Shown here: one piece after another, positions 11,866 through 21,749 of the stretch | Position numbering within the stretch: the first letter of the stretch is position 1 | Layout: each line of letters begins with the position of its first letter | Origin: Alteromonadaceae bacterium 2753L.S.0a.02 | GTDB taxonomy: Bacteria; Pseudomonadota; Gammaproteobacteria; Pseudomonadales; Cellvibrionaceae | Reading direction: 5' to 3' | Assembly (NCBI GenBank): GCA_007827375.1 | Contig: VISH01000002.1 | Span: 1,513,001 to 1,577,000, forward strand | Length of the DNA: 64,000 nt | The notes under the pieces: generated by a model | Databases searched by the model: none | What the model saw: only the letters and a program-made list of their open reading frames with translations | Told to the model about the DNA's origin: nothing | Translations under genes and position numbers: made by a program

Positions 11866-13368
11866 TTAAATTGGGCAGTGTTTTGCGAGAAAATCTGCAT
11901 GGCGAGGCAAACCATTGGCCATTTTAGACATCAGCTCGCGCACCTGACCGAAAATATTTTGTACCTCATTAAAATCGGCTGATTCTATCAGTGGGTCATA
12001 AAATTCCGGTATCAAGCCCATGCCATCGAACAAGGCGTGCCAGCTTTGCGGTTTGAACACATCAGCATCGTTTCGGTAAATTCTTCCCTGCGCTTGATAG
12101 AGGGCGATTTTTGCGAGTAGCGTTCGGGGCACATCGAGCGTTTTTATTTTCTGCCAGAAAGGCGTATCGCTGCGGTTGCTTAGGGCGTAGTGCAGTACCA
12201 AAAAATCGCGGATATGCTCGTATTCGCTTGTCATGCAGCGATTGTACTCCTGAGCAAGTGCCGGGCTGCAACTGGTATCGGGAAATAGCGAAATAAATGT
12301 TTCTATACCCTTGGCGGACAAATAAATTGCAGTCGATTCTAAAGGTTCTAGGAAGCCGGCGGCAAAACCAAGTGCGAGACAGTTTTTATACCAGAGCTTT
12401 TCCCGCTTACCAGGATTAAAATTAAAATGTTTCAATTCTGAAATTGGTGAGTCCTGAATAAAGCTCAGCAGTTGCTTCTCCGCACTGGCCGAGTCGCAAA
12501 ACTCATCACAATACACAAAGCCATTACCAATCCGATGACGTAGAGGAATTTCCCAGCTCCATCCGTTATCTCGCGCTGTTATTTGGGTGAACGGAGGCAT
12601 TCCACCTTGGTTTTGCGAATGTGCAATCACGGCGCTATTACAGGCCAGGTAGTTGTTCCAATTCAGATAAGGCGTATTGAGAACCTTGCCGGTGAGTAAT
12701 GCTGACGTGCCTGAACAATCTAGAAAGAAATCTGCTTGCAGTCGGGTTTTATCGTCCAGGATTAGCGCCTCGATAAACCCATTTTCAGTGAGGCTCGCAT
12801 CTGTGACTGTTGCGGCGCGACGTTCCACACCACGCTGTTCACAGTAGTTTCGCAAGTATTTTGCGACCAGTGTCGCATCCAAATGAACGGCGTAATCAGC
12901 TCCTGCTAACAAAGAGTCCGGTTGTGCTGCGGCTGGTGAGTAGTACCGTCCGGCTTCAGCTATCACAGCGCTCGGTGAATAGCGCCATAATTCCGTAGTG
13001 TCACCCAGTTGGCGTGCTTTCTGAACAAAGGCAAAAAAATCGCGATCGTCGATATCGACACCTATTTTTCCGAAGGGGTGCCAGTAGGAATCCCCTTTAA
13101 CATTCCAATCGGTAAATTTATTGCCGAGTTTATAGCTCGCTTGGGTTTCACGTACGAAATCGATTTCGTCGATTCCCAAGCGCTTCAGGAAAGAAATTAC
13201 CGGGGGAATGATTGATTCGCCAACTCCGACGATGCCTATGTCGGGTGATTCAACCAACACAATCTCGATACCTCGATTGTGCAGTGCTTTTGCCAGTGCA
13301 GCGGCCGCTATCCATCCAGCAGTGCCACCTCCCACGATGGCCATTTTTTTTATGAATCTGTGTTCCAT
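11866..13368 (-). CDS. Flavin-dependent tryptophan halogenase family protein
   Basis: A 500-residue FAD-dependent halogenase of the PrnA/RebH type, which uses reduced flavin, chloride or bromide and oxygen to halogenate an aromatic ring through hypohalous acid held by a lysine. Visible marks are the dinucleotide fold GGGTAGW (13-19), the GVGES motif (48-52), the probable catalytic lysine K80 in ASYK, the halogenase signature WSWEIP (270-275), and FLEPLEST (339-346) containing the conserved glutamate. The substrate cannot be read from sequence; many marine relatives sit near TonB receptors rather than in known biosynthetic clusters. Here it stands alone between dnaE and accA, so it may have been inserted into an older dnaE-accA pair. 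A 16-bp palindrome lies about 60 bp before its start. No partner flavin reductase gene is visible in the window. Confidence 0.93.
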   Translation of the reverse strand: MEHRFIKKMAIVGGGTAGWIAAAALAKALHNRGIEIVLVESPDIGIVGVGESIIPPVISFLKRLGIDEIDFVRETQASYKLGNKFTDWNVKGDSYWHPFGKIGVDIDDRDFFAFVQKARQLGDTTELWRYSPSAVIAEAGRYYSPAAAQPDSLLAGADYAVHLDATLVAKYLRNYCEQRGVERRAATVTDASLTENGFIEALILDDKTRLQADFFLDCSGTSALLTGKVLNTPYLNWNNYLACNSAVIAHSQNQGGMPPFTQITARDNGWSWEIPLRHRIGNGFVYCDEFCDSASAEKQLLSFIQDSPISELKHFNFNPGKREKLWYKNCLALGFAAGFLEPLESTAIYLSAKGIETFISLFPDTSCSPALAQEYNRCMTSEYEHIRDFLVLHYALSNRSDTPFWQKIKTLDVPRTLLAKIALYQAQGRIYRNDADVFKPQSWHALFDGMGLIPEFYDPLIESADFNEVQNIFGQVRELMSKMANGLPRHADFLAKHCPI

Positions 13369-13685
13369 GGGGTTAAACGCCTGAAAAATAATCGAGCTTT
13401 ACTCTAACCTGTTGCGTTATACCGGCGTTGACCTGGGTCAACAGCCTGGCAGGCGTGGGGGTTTGTCAACTGTTTTACAGTGATGTGACTCCAAATTCGT
13501 AGAATTCACGCAAAATGTATGGATATGAAAGGATTGAGAAGTTTCTGCGACACGGGCCTAAATTTCTTTAAGTGTCGACGAGACAGGTGGTAAACTTGCG
13601 CTCTTTTAAGCTTTTGGCCCCCAGAAAAGGGTGTTGCGCCTAATAATTAATCAAAACCAAACTGTGGTTAAGGCTTAGTCCTATC
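13369..13685. other. Divergent regulatory region between halogenase and accA
   Basis: No gene. It contains the perfect palindrome at 13427-13442 (separate entry) and AT-rich stretches that could carry promoters in both directions. No clear -35/-10 pair was fixed. Confidence 0.5.
13427..13442. promoter_or_regulatory. Palindromic operator candidate for the halogenase gene
   Basis: GTTGACC-TG-GGTCAAC is a perfect 7+2+7 inverted repeat about 60 bp before the halogenase start codon. The half GTCAAC recurs at 13465-13470. The size and symmetry fit a dimeric repressor site; the regulator is unknown. Confidence 0.4.
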
Positions 13686-14642
13686 ATGAATCTGAATTAT
13701 CTCGACTTCGAGCAACCCATTGCAGAGCTCGAGGGTAAAATCCAGGAACTTCAACTGGTTGGCACTGATAACGACCTCAATATCTCGGAAGAAATAGAAC
13801 GTCTTCGCGAGAAGTGCACCAAACTAACAGAAAGCATCTACTCATCGCTCACGCCCTGGCAGATTGTGCAAGTGGCACGGCATCCACAACGTCCCTACAG
13901 TGCCGACTACATTGCCCGCATATTCGAGGATTGGGATGAACTGCATGGTGATCGCCATTTTGGTGACGACCGTGCGATTATTGGTGGCATCGGCCGTTTG
14001 GAAGGTCGCCCGGTTATGGTAATTGGGGAAGAGAAAGGGCGTTCCGTTAAAGATAAGGTACAACGCAATTTCGGTATGCCAAAGCCTGAAGGTTATCGCA
14101 AGGCTTTGCGGCTGATGGAAATGGCAGAGCGTTTCAAAATGCCGGTGCTGACCTTAATTGATACTCCCGGGGCCTATCCGGGTATCGATAGTGAGGAGCG
14201 CGGTATTAGCGAATCCATTGCACAAAACCTTGCAGTAATGTCGCGTCTTAGAACACCTATTATCTGTACTGTGATTGGTGAGGGTTCGTCTGGAGGCGCG
14301 TTGGCGATTGGTGTGGGTGATTACCTAAATATGCTGCAATACTCCACGTATTTTGTTATTTCTCCGGAAGGTTGTGCAAATATTATCTGGAAAACCGTCG
14401 ATAAAGCTCCCTTGGCGGCAGAGGCTATGGGCGTGACCTCCACTGTGCTAGAAGAGCTGGGGATCGTTGACGAAACCATCGCTGAGCCCATGGGCGGCGC
14501 ACATCGTGATATCGACGCCATGGCCGATAAACTCAAACTGCGGCTGTCCGAGCAGCTCGACACCCTTTGTAGTGAAGACATGGACGCGCTGCTAACCAAA
14601 CGTTACACCCGTCTGATGTCATACGGTAATCTCACAGACTAA
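13686..14642 (+). CDS. accA: Acetyl-CoA carboxylase carboxyltransferase subunit alpha
   Basis: Alpha half of the carboxyltransferase that moves CO2 from carboxybiotin to acetyl-CoA to give malonyl-CoA, the first step of fatty acid synthesis; it works as an alpha2beta2 complex with AccD. The 318-residue length is normal. The N-terminal LDFEQPIAELEGKI helix and the crotonase-fold blocks are clear: DTPGAYPGIDSEERG, GEGSSGGALAIGVGD and the following SPEGCANIIWK. The start matches the family N-terminus (MNLNYLDFEQPI). It usually follows dnaE directly; here the halogenase gene lies between. Confidence 0.98.
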   Translation: MNLNYLDFEQPIAELEGKIQELQLVGTDNDLNISEEIERLREKCTKLTESIYSSLTPWQIVQVARHPQRPYSADYIARIFEDWDELHGDRHFGDDRAIIGGIGRLEGRPVMVIGEEKGRSVKDKVQRNFGMPKPEGYRKALRLMEMAERFKMPVLTLIDTPGAYPGIDSEERGISESIAQNLAVMSRLRTPIICTVIGEGSSGGALAIGVGDYLNMLQYSTYFVISPEGCANIIWKTVDKAPLAAEAMGVTSTVLEELGIVDETIAEPMGGAHRDIDAMADKLKLRLSEQLDTLCSEDMDALLTKRYTRLMSYGNLTD

Positions 14643-14750
14643 TAGAGCGCTCCGTTTATTCCGGCGCTCCTTGGCGTCGGATCTCTTATATACCCTTAAA
14701 TAGGTTCTATACTTTCCCTTATCACGCGTAATTATGTCTCTTGGGGAACT

Positions 14751-16382
14751 ATGAACCGTCTGAGTTTGCACGCGAAAGTCCTGTTGTTGGGTGTCGTGTC
14801 TGTTTTTGTGGTTGGCGTTGTGGCGCTTGTTACCTTTGCCATGCTTTCATCCGATATAAGCCGTTATCAGGAGCTGTTGGAGGAAGAGGTCTCGGCCACC
14901 TTTTTAATTGACGAAGTTACCGTAGATTTCAAAATTCAGGTGCAGGAATGGAAAAACGTTTTACTGCGCGGCCACAGCGATAAGGATCGAGAAAAGTACT
15001 GGGGCCGCTTCAGTGAGTTACAAAAAAATATTCAGGCAAAACTTCCAAAAATTCTTGAAAAACGTATCTCACCAGAAGCAGAGGATCTTATTAAGAGTTT
15101 CGCTCGCGAGCACGCAGCAATATATCCGAAATACCAAGCAGGTTACACACTCTTCAAAAACAGCGATTTTGATTTCAAAGCTGCTGACCAATCTGTGCGG
15201 GGCATAGATCGCCAACCTACCAAAGATCTAGAAGCTGCAGCGCAACTGCTGAACAAGCTAGCGCAAGAGCGGAGCGCAAAACTCGAAGCAGAAAGCAGTA
15301 AAGTTGCTTTTCTCGGTATTAGCATTTTGCTGTTCGTAACGGTTGTTGTGATAATTGTTGGCCACTTGTTTGGCAGCCGCCAGGTTTCCCACCCCATCAC
15401 CGAAATGATATCAGCATTAAAATCGCTGTCTGAGGGTAATTTCGAAGACCGTGTTCATTATGACAGTGACGACGAACTCGGCCAAATGTCCGATGCTATC
15501 AACTCCCTGCAAACTCAGCTGTACGTAACGACAAACGAAATACTCGAAGTTATGGTGGAAATTCGTGAAACGGATGAACGCTTAACTCGAGTTTCCAATG
15601 AAATTCAGAGGGGGACTCAAGAGCAGTATTCCCGAACCGATCAGGCGGCTTCGGCGATGACACAAATGGCGTCGACCGCCAAGGAAGTCGCAAGACATGC
15701 CGCCGATGCCAACGATGCCTCTGAGCAGGCCGATAGCGCAGCGATTAAAGGCGACGAGGTTATGAAATCCGCTATCGTGCAAATGGAGCGCATGACCAAA
15801 CATATTGTGAGCACAACTCAGGTCATCAGTAGTTTGGAGCAAAATACTACGGAAGTCGGAAAGGTGCTGGATGTGATTGGCGGTATAGCAGAACAGACCA
15901 ATTTATTGGCACTTAATGCTGCAATTGAAGCTGCCCGTGCGGGTGAACAAGGACGTGGTTTTGCAGTGGTTGCCGACGAGGTACGGACCCTTGCACAGAG
16001 AACTCAACAATCGACTGCAGAAATCAATCAAATGATTGAGAGTGTGCAACAAGGTGCACGTAAAGCGGTTGAAGCCATTGAAACGGGGGCGAAGCAATCG
16101 GAAGAGAGTATGCTTGCACTCAATAATGCGGGTGGAATGCTACAATCGATTCGTACCTCTGTGGATCAGATCACCAACGTCAATCAATTGATTGCTTCTG
16201 CGGCGCACGAGCAGGCGATGGTGGCAGAAGACATTACCCGTAATATCAGTGAAATTACGGATATTGCCAACCTTACTGCTGAGCAGTCGGCTGAAGTTAC
16301 TCAATCCGTACAGCAGATGCGCGCCGCGCGTGAACGCTTGGATACTGCGCTAAGTGGTTTGCGCAGGCAAATACGGAGTTAA
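14751..16382 (+). CDS. Methyl-accepting chemotaxis protein
   Basis: Inner-membrane chemoreceptor of 543 residues that would signal to CheA/CheW. Transmembrane helices lie at about 9-32 and 186-205, enclosing a roughly 150-residue, mostly helical periplasmic domain (four-helix-bundle type, ligand unknown). A HAMP domain follows (about 206-258), then a long coiled coil with the highly conserved signalling tip EQTNLLALNAAIEAARAGE and GFAVVADEVRTLA. The protein ends in RRQIRS, with no CheR-tethering pentapeptide. It lies between accA and hrpA, with no chemotaxis genes nearby, so it is likely an orphan receptor transcribed alone. Confidence 0.95.
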   Translation: MNRLSLHAKVLLLGVVSVFVVGVVALVTFAMLSSDISRYQELLEEEVSATFLIDEVTVDFKIQVQEWKNVLLRGHSDKDREKYWGRFSELQKNIQAKLPKILEKRISPEAEDLIKSFAREHAAIYPKYQAGYTLFKNSDFDFKAADQSVRGIDRQPTKDLEAAAQLLNKLAQERSAKLEAESSKVAFLGISILLFVTVVVIIVGHLFGSRQVSHPITEMISALKSLSEGNFEDRVHYDSDDELGQMSDAINSLQTQLYVTTNEILEVMVEIRETDERLTRVSNEIQRGTQEQYSRTDQAASAMTQMASTAKEVARHAADANDASEQADSAAIKGDEVMKSAIVQMERMTKHIVSTTQVISSLEQNTTEVGKVLDVIGGIAEQTNLLALNAAIEAARAGEQGRGFAVVADEVRTLAQRTQQSTAEINQMIESVQQGARKAVEAIETGAKQSEESMLALNNAGGMLQSIRTSVDQITNVNQLIASAAHEQAMVAEDITRNISEITDIANLTAEQSAEVTQSVQQMRAARERLDTALSGLRRQIRS

Positions 16383-16442
16383 CTCACACCATTTCTCTCC
16401 TTTCAGTATAATGCGCGCTCCGCCAAGCAAGCACGCACTCGC

Positions 16443-19400
16443 ATGACCACAGCTACAAATCAAGAAAATCAACAGCTCGAGCATATTAACCCTTCATCCG
16501 ACACACTCTGTTACTGCGACGCACAAGAGTTACAACGGTTGTTGGATCGTGTCCGTGCGCGTCAAAAACAATGCAAACCTGTGACAAAAGATTTGGCAGC
16601 GTTGCAGCAAAAATTTGATGCGGCGCAAACTAAATACGCTTTACGACAAGCCTCACTTCCGCAGATAAATTACGACGAAAATCTGCCGATTTCAGCCAAG
16701 AGGGATGATATTAAGGCCCTCATTGCAGGCCATCAGGTGGTGGTTTTAGCAGGGGAAACCGGGTCGGGAAAAACAACCCAACTTCCTAAAATCTGCCTGG
16801 AGTTGGGGCGCGGAGTGCGCGGTATGATTGGCCATACCCAGCCGCGCAGAATTGCCGCGCGCACCGTTGCGAGCCGTATCGCGGAAGAGTTGCAGGTGCA
16901 GTTGGGCAACTCCGTAGGATATCAGGTGCGCTTCACCGACCACAGTACCGCAGTCACGCATATAAAACTCATGACCGACGGAATTCTGCTGGCTGAAATT
17001 CAGCAGGACCCGCTGCTATACAAATACGACACACTGATAATTGATGAGGCGCACGAGCGCAGTCTAAATATAGATTTTCTTTTGGGTTATCTAGGGGGCT
17101 TGTTAACGCAGCGCCCCGAATTGAAACTCATTATTACCTCGGCAACTATTGATTTACAAAAATTTGCCGAGCACTTTAAATCAAGAGACGGAAAGCCCGC
17201 ACCAATTATTGAAGTTTCAGGACGCACCTTTCCGGTTGAAACCTTGTATCGTCCGTGGGACGAGGATTATCAGGATATTAGCGAGGCAATCGTAGGTGCA
17301 ATTGAAGAAATACTCACCATGCCCAACAAAAGTCATGGCGACATTTTGGTATTTTGTAGTGGTGAGCGGGAAATTCGAGAAGCGTCACATGCAATAAAAA
17401 AAGCGAATTTTCGCGATTTGGAAATTTTACCGCTATATGCGCGTTTAAGTCTTGCAGAGCAGAATCGTGTTTTTCAAGGGCATCGTGGGCGGCGCGTGGT
17501 CCTGGCAACCAATGTTGCAGAAACCTCGCTTACTGTACCGGGTATAGGTTATGTGATTGACCCAGGCAGAGCGCGTATAAGCCGGTACAGCGTTCGTACC
17601 AAAGTACAGCGTTTGCCCATCGAAGCCATTTCACAGGCAAGTGCCAATCAGCGTAAAGGACGCTGTGGTCGTGTGAGCGATGGTGTGTGTATACGCTTGT
17701 ACGATGAAACGGATTTTTTATCGCGACCAGAATTCACTGACCCCGAAATTCAACGCACCAATCTCGCCGCAGTTGTATTACAAATGCTGCAATTACGTAT
17801 TGGCGATGTGCGAAAGTTTAATTTTGTTGATAAACCTGAAAACCGCCTCATTAACGACGGATTCAAATTGCTGGAAGAAATTCAAGCGGTTAATCGGCAA
17901 GGTAAGATTACCCAACTTGGCCAACAGCTCTACAATTTGCCTGTCGACCCCCGTTTTGGGCGAATCATTATTGAAGCTGCGAAATATGAGTGCTTGCGGG
18001 AAGTGTTGATCATTATCAGTGGCTTGAGTATTCAAGACCCGCGGGAACGCCCGGCTGAAAAACGGCAGGCGTCGGATGAAAAACATCGTCGCTTCTGGGA
18101 TGAACATTCCGATTTTATCAGCTATGTGACTTTGTGGAATTATTTAGAAGATCAGCGTCAGGAATTCAGTCAAAACCAATTGCGAAAGCTATGTAAAAAA
18201 GAATTTATCAATTACCTGCGTGTGCGTGAATGGCGGGATCTCCATCATCAGTTGCGCATAGCCATCAAAAGTTTGGGATTTCGTGAAAATAAAGAACCCG
18301 CCAACTATGACGCGATTCATAGAGGTTTGTTGGCGGGTTTTCTTTCGAATGTAGGGCTTAAACAGGAGGAGGAAAAAGCGAATGTAGGCCGAGCAAAAGA
18401 TGGTAGCAAAGCGAAGAAAGTTACCAGTTATATCGGCTCGCGAAATCGTCGTTTCCAAATATTTCCGGGTTCCAGCCAATTTAAAAAACGCCCACAATGG
18501 TTAATGGCTGCAGAATATATTGAAACCAGTCAATTGTATGCTCACGAAATCGGTCGAATCGAACCGCAATGGGTGCAGCAAGCTGCGACTCATCTCATAA
18601 AGCACCATTATTTCGAACCTTTTTACGATGCAATTACTGGTCAGGTAATGGCTTTCGACAGAGTAACCTTGTTTGGTTTGCCTCTGGTAGAAAAGCAGCG
18701 AGTCCAGTACAGCAAAATAAATCGCGCCGAAGCTCGTGAGGTTTTTATTCGGCAAGCGTTGGTGGAAGGCGCATACCAAAAAAATAAACGCACTAAGAAA
18801 TCCATTGAAGCTGCTAGAAGATATTGGCGCAAGACAAATGCGACGGGTGAAGGTGATGAAAGTAGCGTTAAAAATTTTTTCATTTATAACGAGTTGTTAA
18901 TTGCAAAGGTTGAAAGCTTAGAAGCGAAGTCGCGTCGCCGCGATATTTTGGTGGATGACGAGGTTATTTATGAATTCTACAATGAAGTAGTACCCGCAGA
19001 TATTACTAACCTTGCAGGTTTTGAACATTGGCGCACACATGCAGAACAGGCGCAACCCAATCTTTTAAAGCTGGAGCAAGGCATACTCATGTTGCACGCT
19101 GCCGGTGATATTACCGGCGCCCAGTTCCCAGATTATATTCAAACTGACGGTATGACTCTGCCGCTAGTTTATCACTTTGAACCTGGTCACCAGGACGATG
19201 GTGTCAGCGTACAGGTTCCGGTGGATTTTCTCCACATGATTTCTGCAACACGATTGCAGTGGCTGGTACCGGGTTTGTTACGCGATAAGTGTATCGCCTT
19301 GGTAAAAGCATTACCGAAACAGCTGCGTAAACAATTGGTTCCCGTGCCGCAGTTCGTGGATCGCGCTTTGGCCCGCTTATCGCCAGGGAAACAGCCTCTC

Positions 19401-20501
19401 TCTGAAGCACTGAGTGACGTCTTTAGTATTTTATCAGACGTCAAAATACCCAGCGATGCATGGCGTGAACAAAACCTGGATGATTTTTATGTGATGAATA
19501 TTCAGGTGGTTGATGATGCTGGAAATATTATTGATCGGAGTCGTGATATTGACTCTTTAAAACAGCAGTACCGCAATCAGGTGAAAAAAAGCTTGCAGCA
19601 ATCGCACCACGCTCTGGAGCGTACTGAGATAAGCTGTTGGAATTTTGAAACCTTGCAACAACAGGTGAGTATTCCGCGCGGTGCAGTTCAGGTTAAAGGG
19701 TTCCCGGCTATTATTGATAAGCAGCAGCATGTGGATATAGCAATTCTCGATAATCCTCAAGATGCAGCCTGGGAAACCCGGCGCGGCGTTTTAAGGCTGG
19801 CGAACCTGGCTCTAAGTCACACAACAAAATACCTTACTAAGCAGTTGTTGAAAGGAAAGGACCTCGGCTTGGCGGTGGTCGATATCGGTAAACGCGATCA
19901 AGTCATTGAAGATATTATTCATGCGGCAATTAATCGCGCCTGCTTTAGAGAAGACTCCTTGCTTTGGGATGAAAAATCGTTTAACAAGTGTATTGAAACT
20001 GGCCGCTCTGAATTAGTAAGTGTGGCCGAGGAGTATGAGCATTTAATGGCGGAGAGCCTGAGCAAGGTCTTAGCCATTAAAAAACAAATGAAAACCAACA
20101 AAAATGCGCTGCTTCTAGCCTTTACCTTTGCAGATGTTCAGCATCAACTGGCAAATCTATTCGCTCCGGGTTTTCTTTGCGCAACGCCGTGGCGTTGGTT
20201 ACAACATTATCCCCGTTATTTGGAGGCGATATTGTTACGACTCGAGAAAGCGCCCCAGAATCCCCAGCGTGATCGAGTGCATTGCGGCAATTTGGAAAGT
20301 CATTGGCAAAGGCACAAAGATTTATTACAGAAAAATGGCGTTGCGGATTATGCCGTTTGCGAAGTCTGGCAGGACTATCGTTGGATGATCGAAGAATTGC
20401 GGGTATCGCTCTTTGCCCAGACCCTCAAGACCCAGATGCCGGTATCCGATAAACGCCTCAATAATCAGTGGCAAAAAGTGCTGGCGACCACAGCACAGTA
20501 G
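16443..20501 (+). CDS. hrpA: ATP-dependent RNA helicase HrpA (DEAH box)
   Basis: A 1352-residue DEAH/RHA helicase. E. coli HrpA (about 1300 residues) acts on mRNA and in rescue of stalled ribosomes. Motif I GETGSGKT (104-111, K110), motif II DEAH (201-204), SAT (motif III) and the motif VI region NQRKGRCGR are all present. These are followed by the HA2 and OB-fold regions and the long C-terminal DUF3418 domain typical of HrpA rather than HrpB. A 60-nt gap separates it from the chemoreceptor. An odd point is a terminator-like hairpin inside the coding region at 18295-18346. Confidence 0.96.
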   Translation: MTTATNQENQQLEHINPSSDTLCYCDAQELQRLLDRVRARQKQCKPVTKDLAALQQKFDAAQTKYALRQASLPQINYDENLPISAKRDDIKALIAGHQVVVLAGETGSGKTTQLPKICLELGRGVRGMIGHTQPRRIAARTVASRIAEELQVQLGNSVGYQVRFTDHSTAVTHIKLMTDGILLAEIQQDPLLYKYDTLIIDEAHERSLNIDFLLGYLGGLLTQRPELKLIITSATIDLQKFAEHFKSRDGKPAPIIEVSGRTFPVETLYRPWDEDYQDISEAIVGAIEEILTMPNKSHGDILVFCSGEREIREASHAIKKANFRDLEILPLYARLSLAEQNRVFQGHRGRRVVLATNVAETSLTVPGIGYVIDPGRARISRYSVRTKVQRLPIEAISQASANQRKGRCGRVSDGVCIRLYDETDFLSRPEFTDPEIQRTNLAAVVLQMLQLRIGDVRKFNFVDKPENRLINDGFKLLEEIQAVNRQGKITQLGQQLYNLPVDPRFGRIIIEAAKYECLREVLIIISGLSIQDPRERPAEKRQASDEKHRRFWDEHSDFISYVTLWNYLEDQRQEFSQNQLRKLCKKEFINYLRVREWRDLHHQLRIAIKSLGFRENKEPANYDAIHRGLLAGFLSNVGLKQEEEKANVGRAKDGSKAKKVTSYIGSRNRRFQIFPGSSQFKKRPQWLMAAEYIETSQLYAHEIGRIEPQWVQQAATHLIKHHYFEPFYDAITGQVMAFDRVTLFGLPLVEKQRVQYSKINRAEAREVFIRQALVEGAYQKNKRTKKSIEAARRYWRKTNATGEGDESSVKNFFIYNELLIAKVESLEAKSRRRDILVDDEVIYEFYNEVVPADITNLAGFEHWRTHAEQAQPNLLKLEQGILMLHAAGDITGAQFPDYIQTDGMTLPLVYHFEPGHQDDGVSVQVPVDFLHMISATRLQWLVPGLLRDKCIALVKALPKQLRKQLVPVPQFVDRALARLSPGKQPLSEALSDVFSILSDVKIPSDAWREQNLDDFYVMNIQVVDDAGNIIDRSRDIDSLKQQYRNQVKKSLQQSHHALERTEISCWNFETLQQQVSIPRGAVQVKGFPAIIDKQQHVDIAILDNPQDAAWETRRGVLRLANLALSHTTKYLTKQLLKGKDLGLAVVDIGKRDQVIEDIIHAAINRACFREDSLLWDEKSFNKCIETGRSELVSVAEEYEHLMAESLSKVLAIKKQMKTNKNALLLAFTFADVQHQLANLFAPGFLCATPWRWLQHYPRYLEAILLRLEKAPQNPQRDRVHCGNLESHWQRHKDLLQKNGVADYAVCEVWQDYRWMIEELRVSLFAQTLKTQMPVSDKRLNNQWQKVLATTAQ
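18295..18346 (+). other. Terminator-like hairpin inside hrpA
   Basis: An 11-bp perfect stem (18295-18305 AACCCGCCAAC with 18329-18339) holds a nested 5-bp stem TATGA/TCATA and is followed by TTCTTTC. It is coding sequence on both sides, so any effect on transcription is speculative and may be chance. Confidence 0.4.
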
Positions 20502-20664
20502 CAAACTAAGCGCCTAAACATGCCACGACAGGTAACAGAATGTTTCGTAAAATGCTCACCTTGTGATGCTACTTTTACGATGCCTGGGTTAGCCTCCCTG
20601 GCTGGCCACTTTTGTCCCCCCATTTGCAGCAAAAATCGGCTTACCAGCCAACAGAAATCAGGAG

Positions 20665-21632
20665 ATGTCATTGATTGCTTTAAGATGCTTGTTCGTCAGC
20701 GCCGTGCTTAGCTTGGTTGCGTGTGCCACTACGCCGAAAGGTGCCGATGCAAAGACTCCAACAGAATCTGAAGATTCGCAAAATGTTGTGTTGCAGCCTC
20801 AGCGGCCATCCGAGCCGCCCACTGTGCCTATTGAGCAACAGGCTTCTGTGGAACAGAAAGACGAGTTGCAGACCGCAGGTGCGGATACTGTGAGCAACAG
20901 CGACGCTGAGGACGCCATCGAAAGCGCCGACTCCTTCGACGACGAGTTTGCCGCGGCAGAACCCCGGGCGGACTCACTTCAAAGCCGTGATAAATTCGAA
21001 CCTTTCAACCGCGCCATGTTTTCATTCAATATGAAACTCGACCGCTGGTTACTTAAGCCGGTAGCTCAAGGCTACCAATGGTTGGCGCCAGCCCCAGTGG
21101 AAACAGGCGTGAGTAACTTCTTTCACAATTTGCTCGAAATACGCAACGTGCTTAATGATATCTTGCAGTGGAAGTGGAAACAGGCTGGTAATGACACCGG
21201 TCGCTTTTTACTCAACACCACAGTTGGAATTGCAGGTATCTTCGATGTGGCTCGTCACGCGGGTTTGGAGCGTGCGGAGGGCGAAGATTTCGGACAGACC
21301 CTTGCAGTATGGGTTTACCTCAGGGGCCCTATTTAATGTTGCCCTTTCTCGGGCCCTATACGGTTACCTCAGCGGCGGGCTTCCCCGTGGACTGGGTTTC
21401 ACATCCGGTTAGGTATGTCGATTCACAAACCGTTGCTTGGTCGTTGGTGGCGGTTAATCAGATTCAAGGGCGCGCGCAATTGTTGGAAAGTGAAAAGTTG
21501 GCAACAGGAGACATGTATATTTTTATTCGCGATGCCTACCTACAACGACGTGATTTTCTGGTAAATGATGGCGCAGTTGTCGATGATTTTGGCGGTGATT
21601 TTGGGGAAGAAAACGAGGCCTTCGACTTTTAA
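20665..21632 (+). pseudogene. mlaA: MlaA (VacJ) lipoprotein with single-base frameshift
   Basis: Outer-membrane lipoprotein of the Mla system that removes misplaced phospholipids from the outer leaflet and passes them to MlaC. The first frame (20665-21336) has lipobox LVAC, an acidic linker of about 90 residues, then the MlaA domain (FEPFNRAMFSFN, RNVLNDILQ, GRFLLNTTVGIAGIFDVA, EDFGQTLAVW). It then shifts and stops. The second frame (21309-21632) continues as GLPQGPYLMLPFLGP, the expected next MlaA motif. One extra G in the run 21311-21313 would rejoin them into about 322 residues. So this is either a sequencing or assembly error or a recent mutation. A TTG at 20671 has better spacing from GGAG (20661-20664) than the ATG at 20665. 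Confidence 0.88.
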
Positions 21633-21749
21633 GCGAAGATTCCGGAGGGAAAAACACCTTGCTCCGGTGATAGACACCGAGAGTCACGGTTTGGTTATTT
21701 AACGCGGGGGAGGGACGTTAAATTACCCTTGTGTTAGCACATCGTTGTA

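Noticed and set aside
14645..14669. Hairpin GAGCGC/GCGCTC after accA as a terminator
   Set aside because: Stem is short and not followed by a T-tract; support too weak.
20520..20711. 63-codon open frame overlapping the start of mlaA
   Set aside because: Overlaps a clear lipoprotein start in another frame and has no family resemblance.
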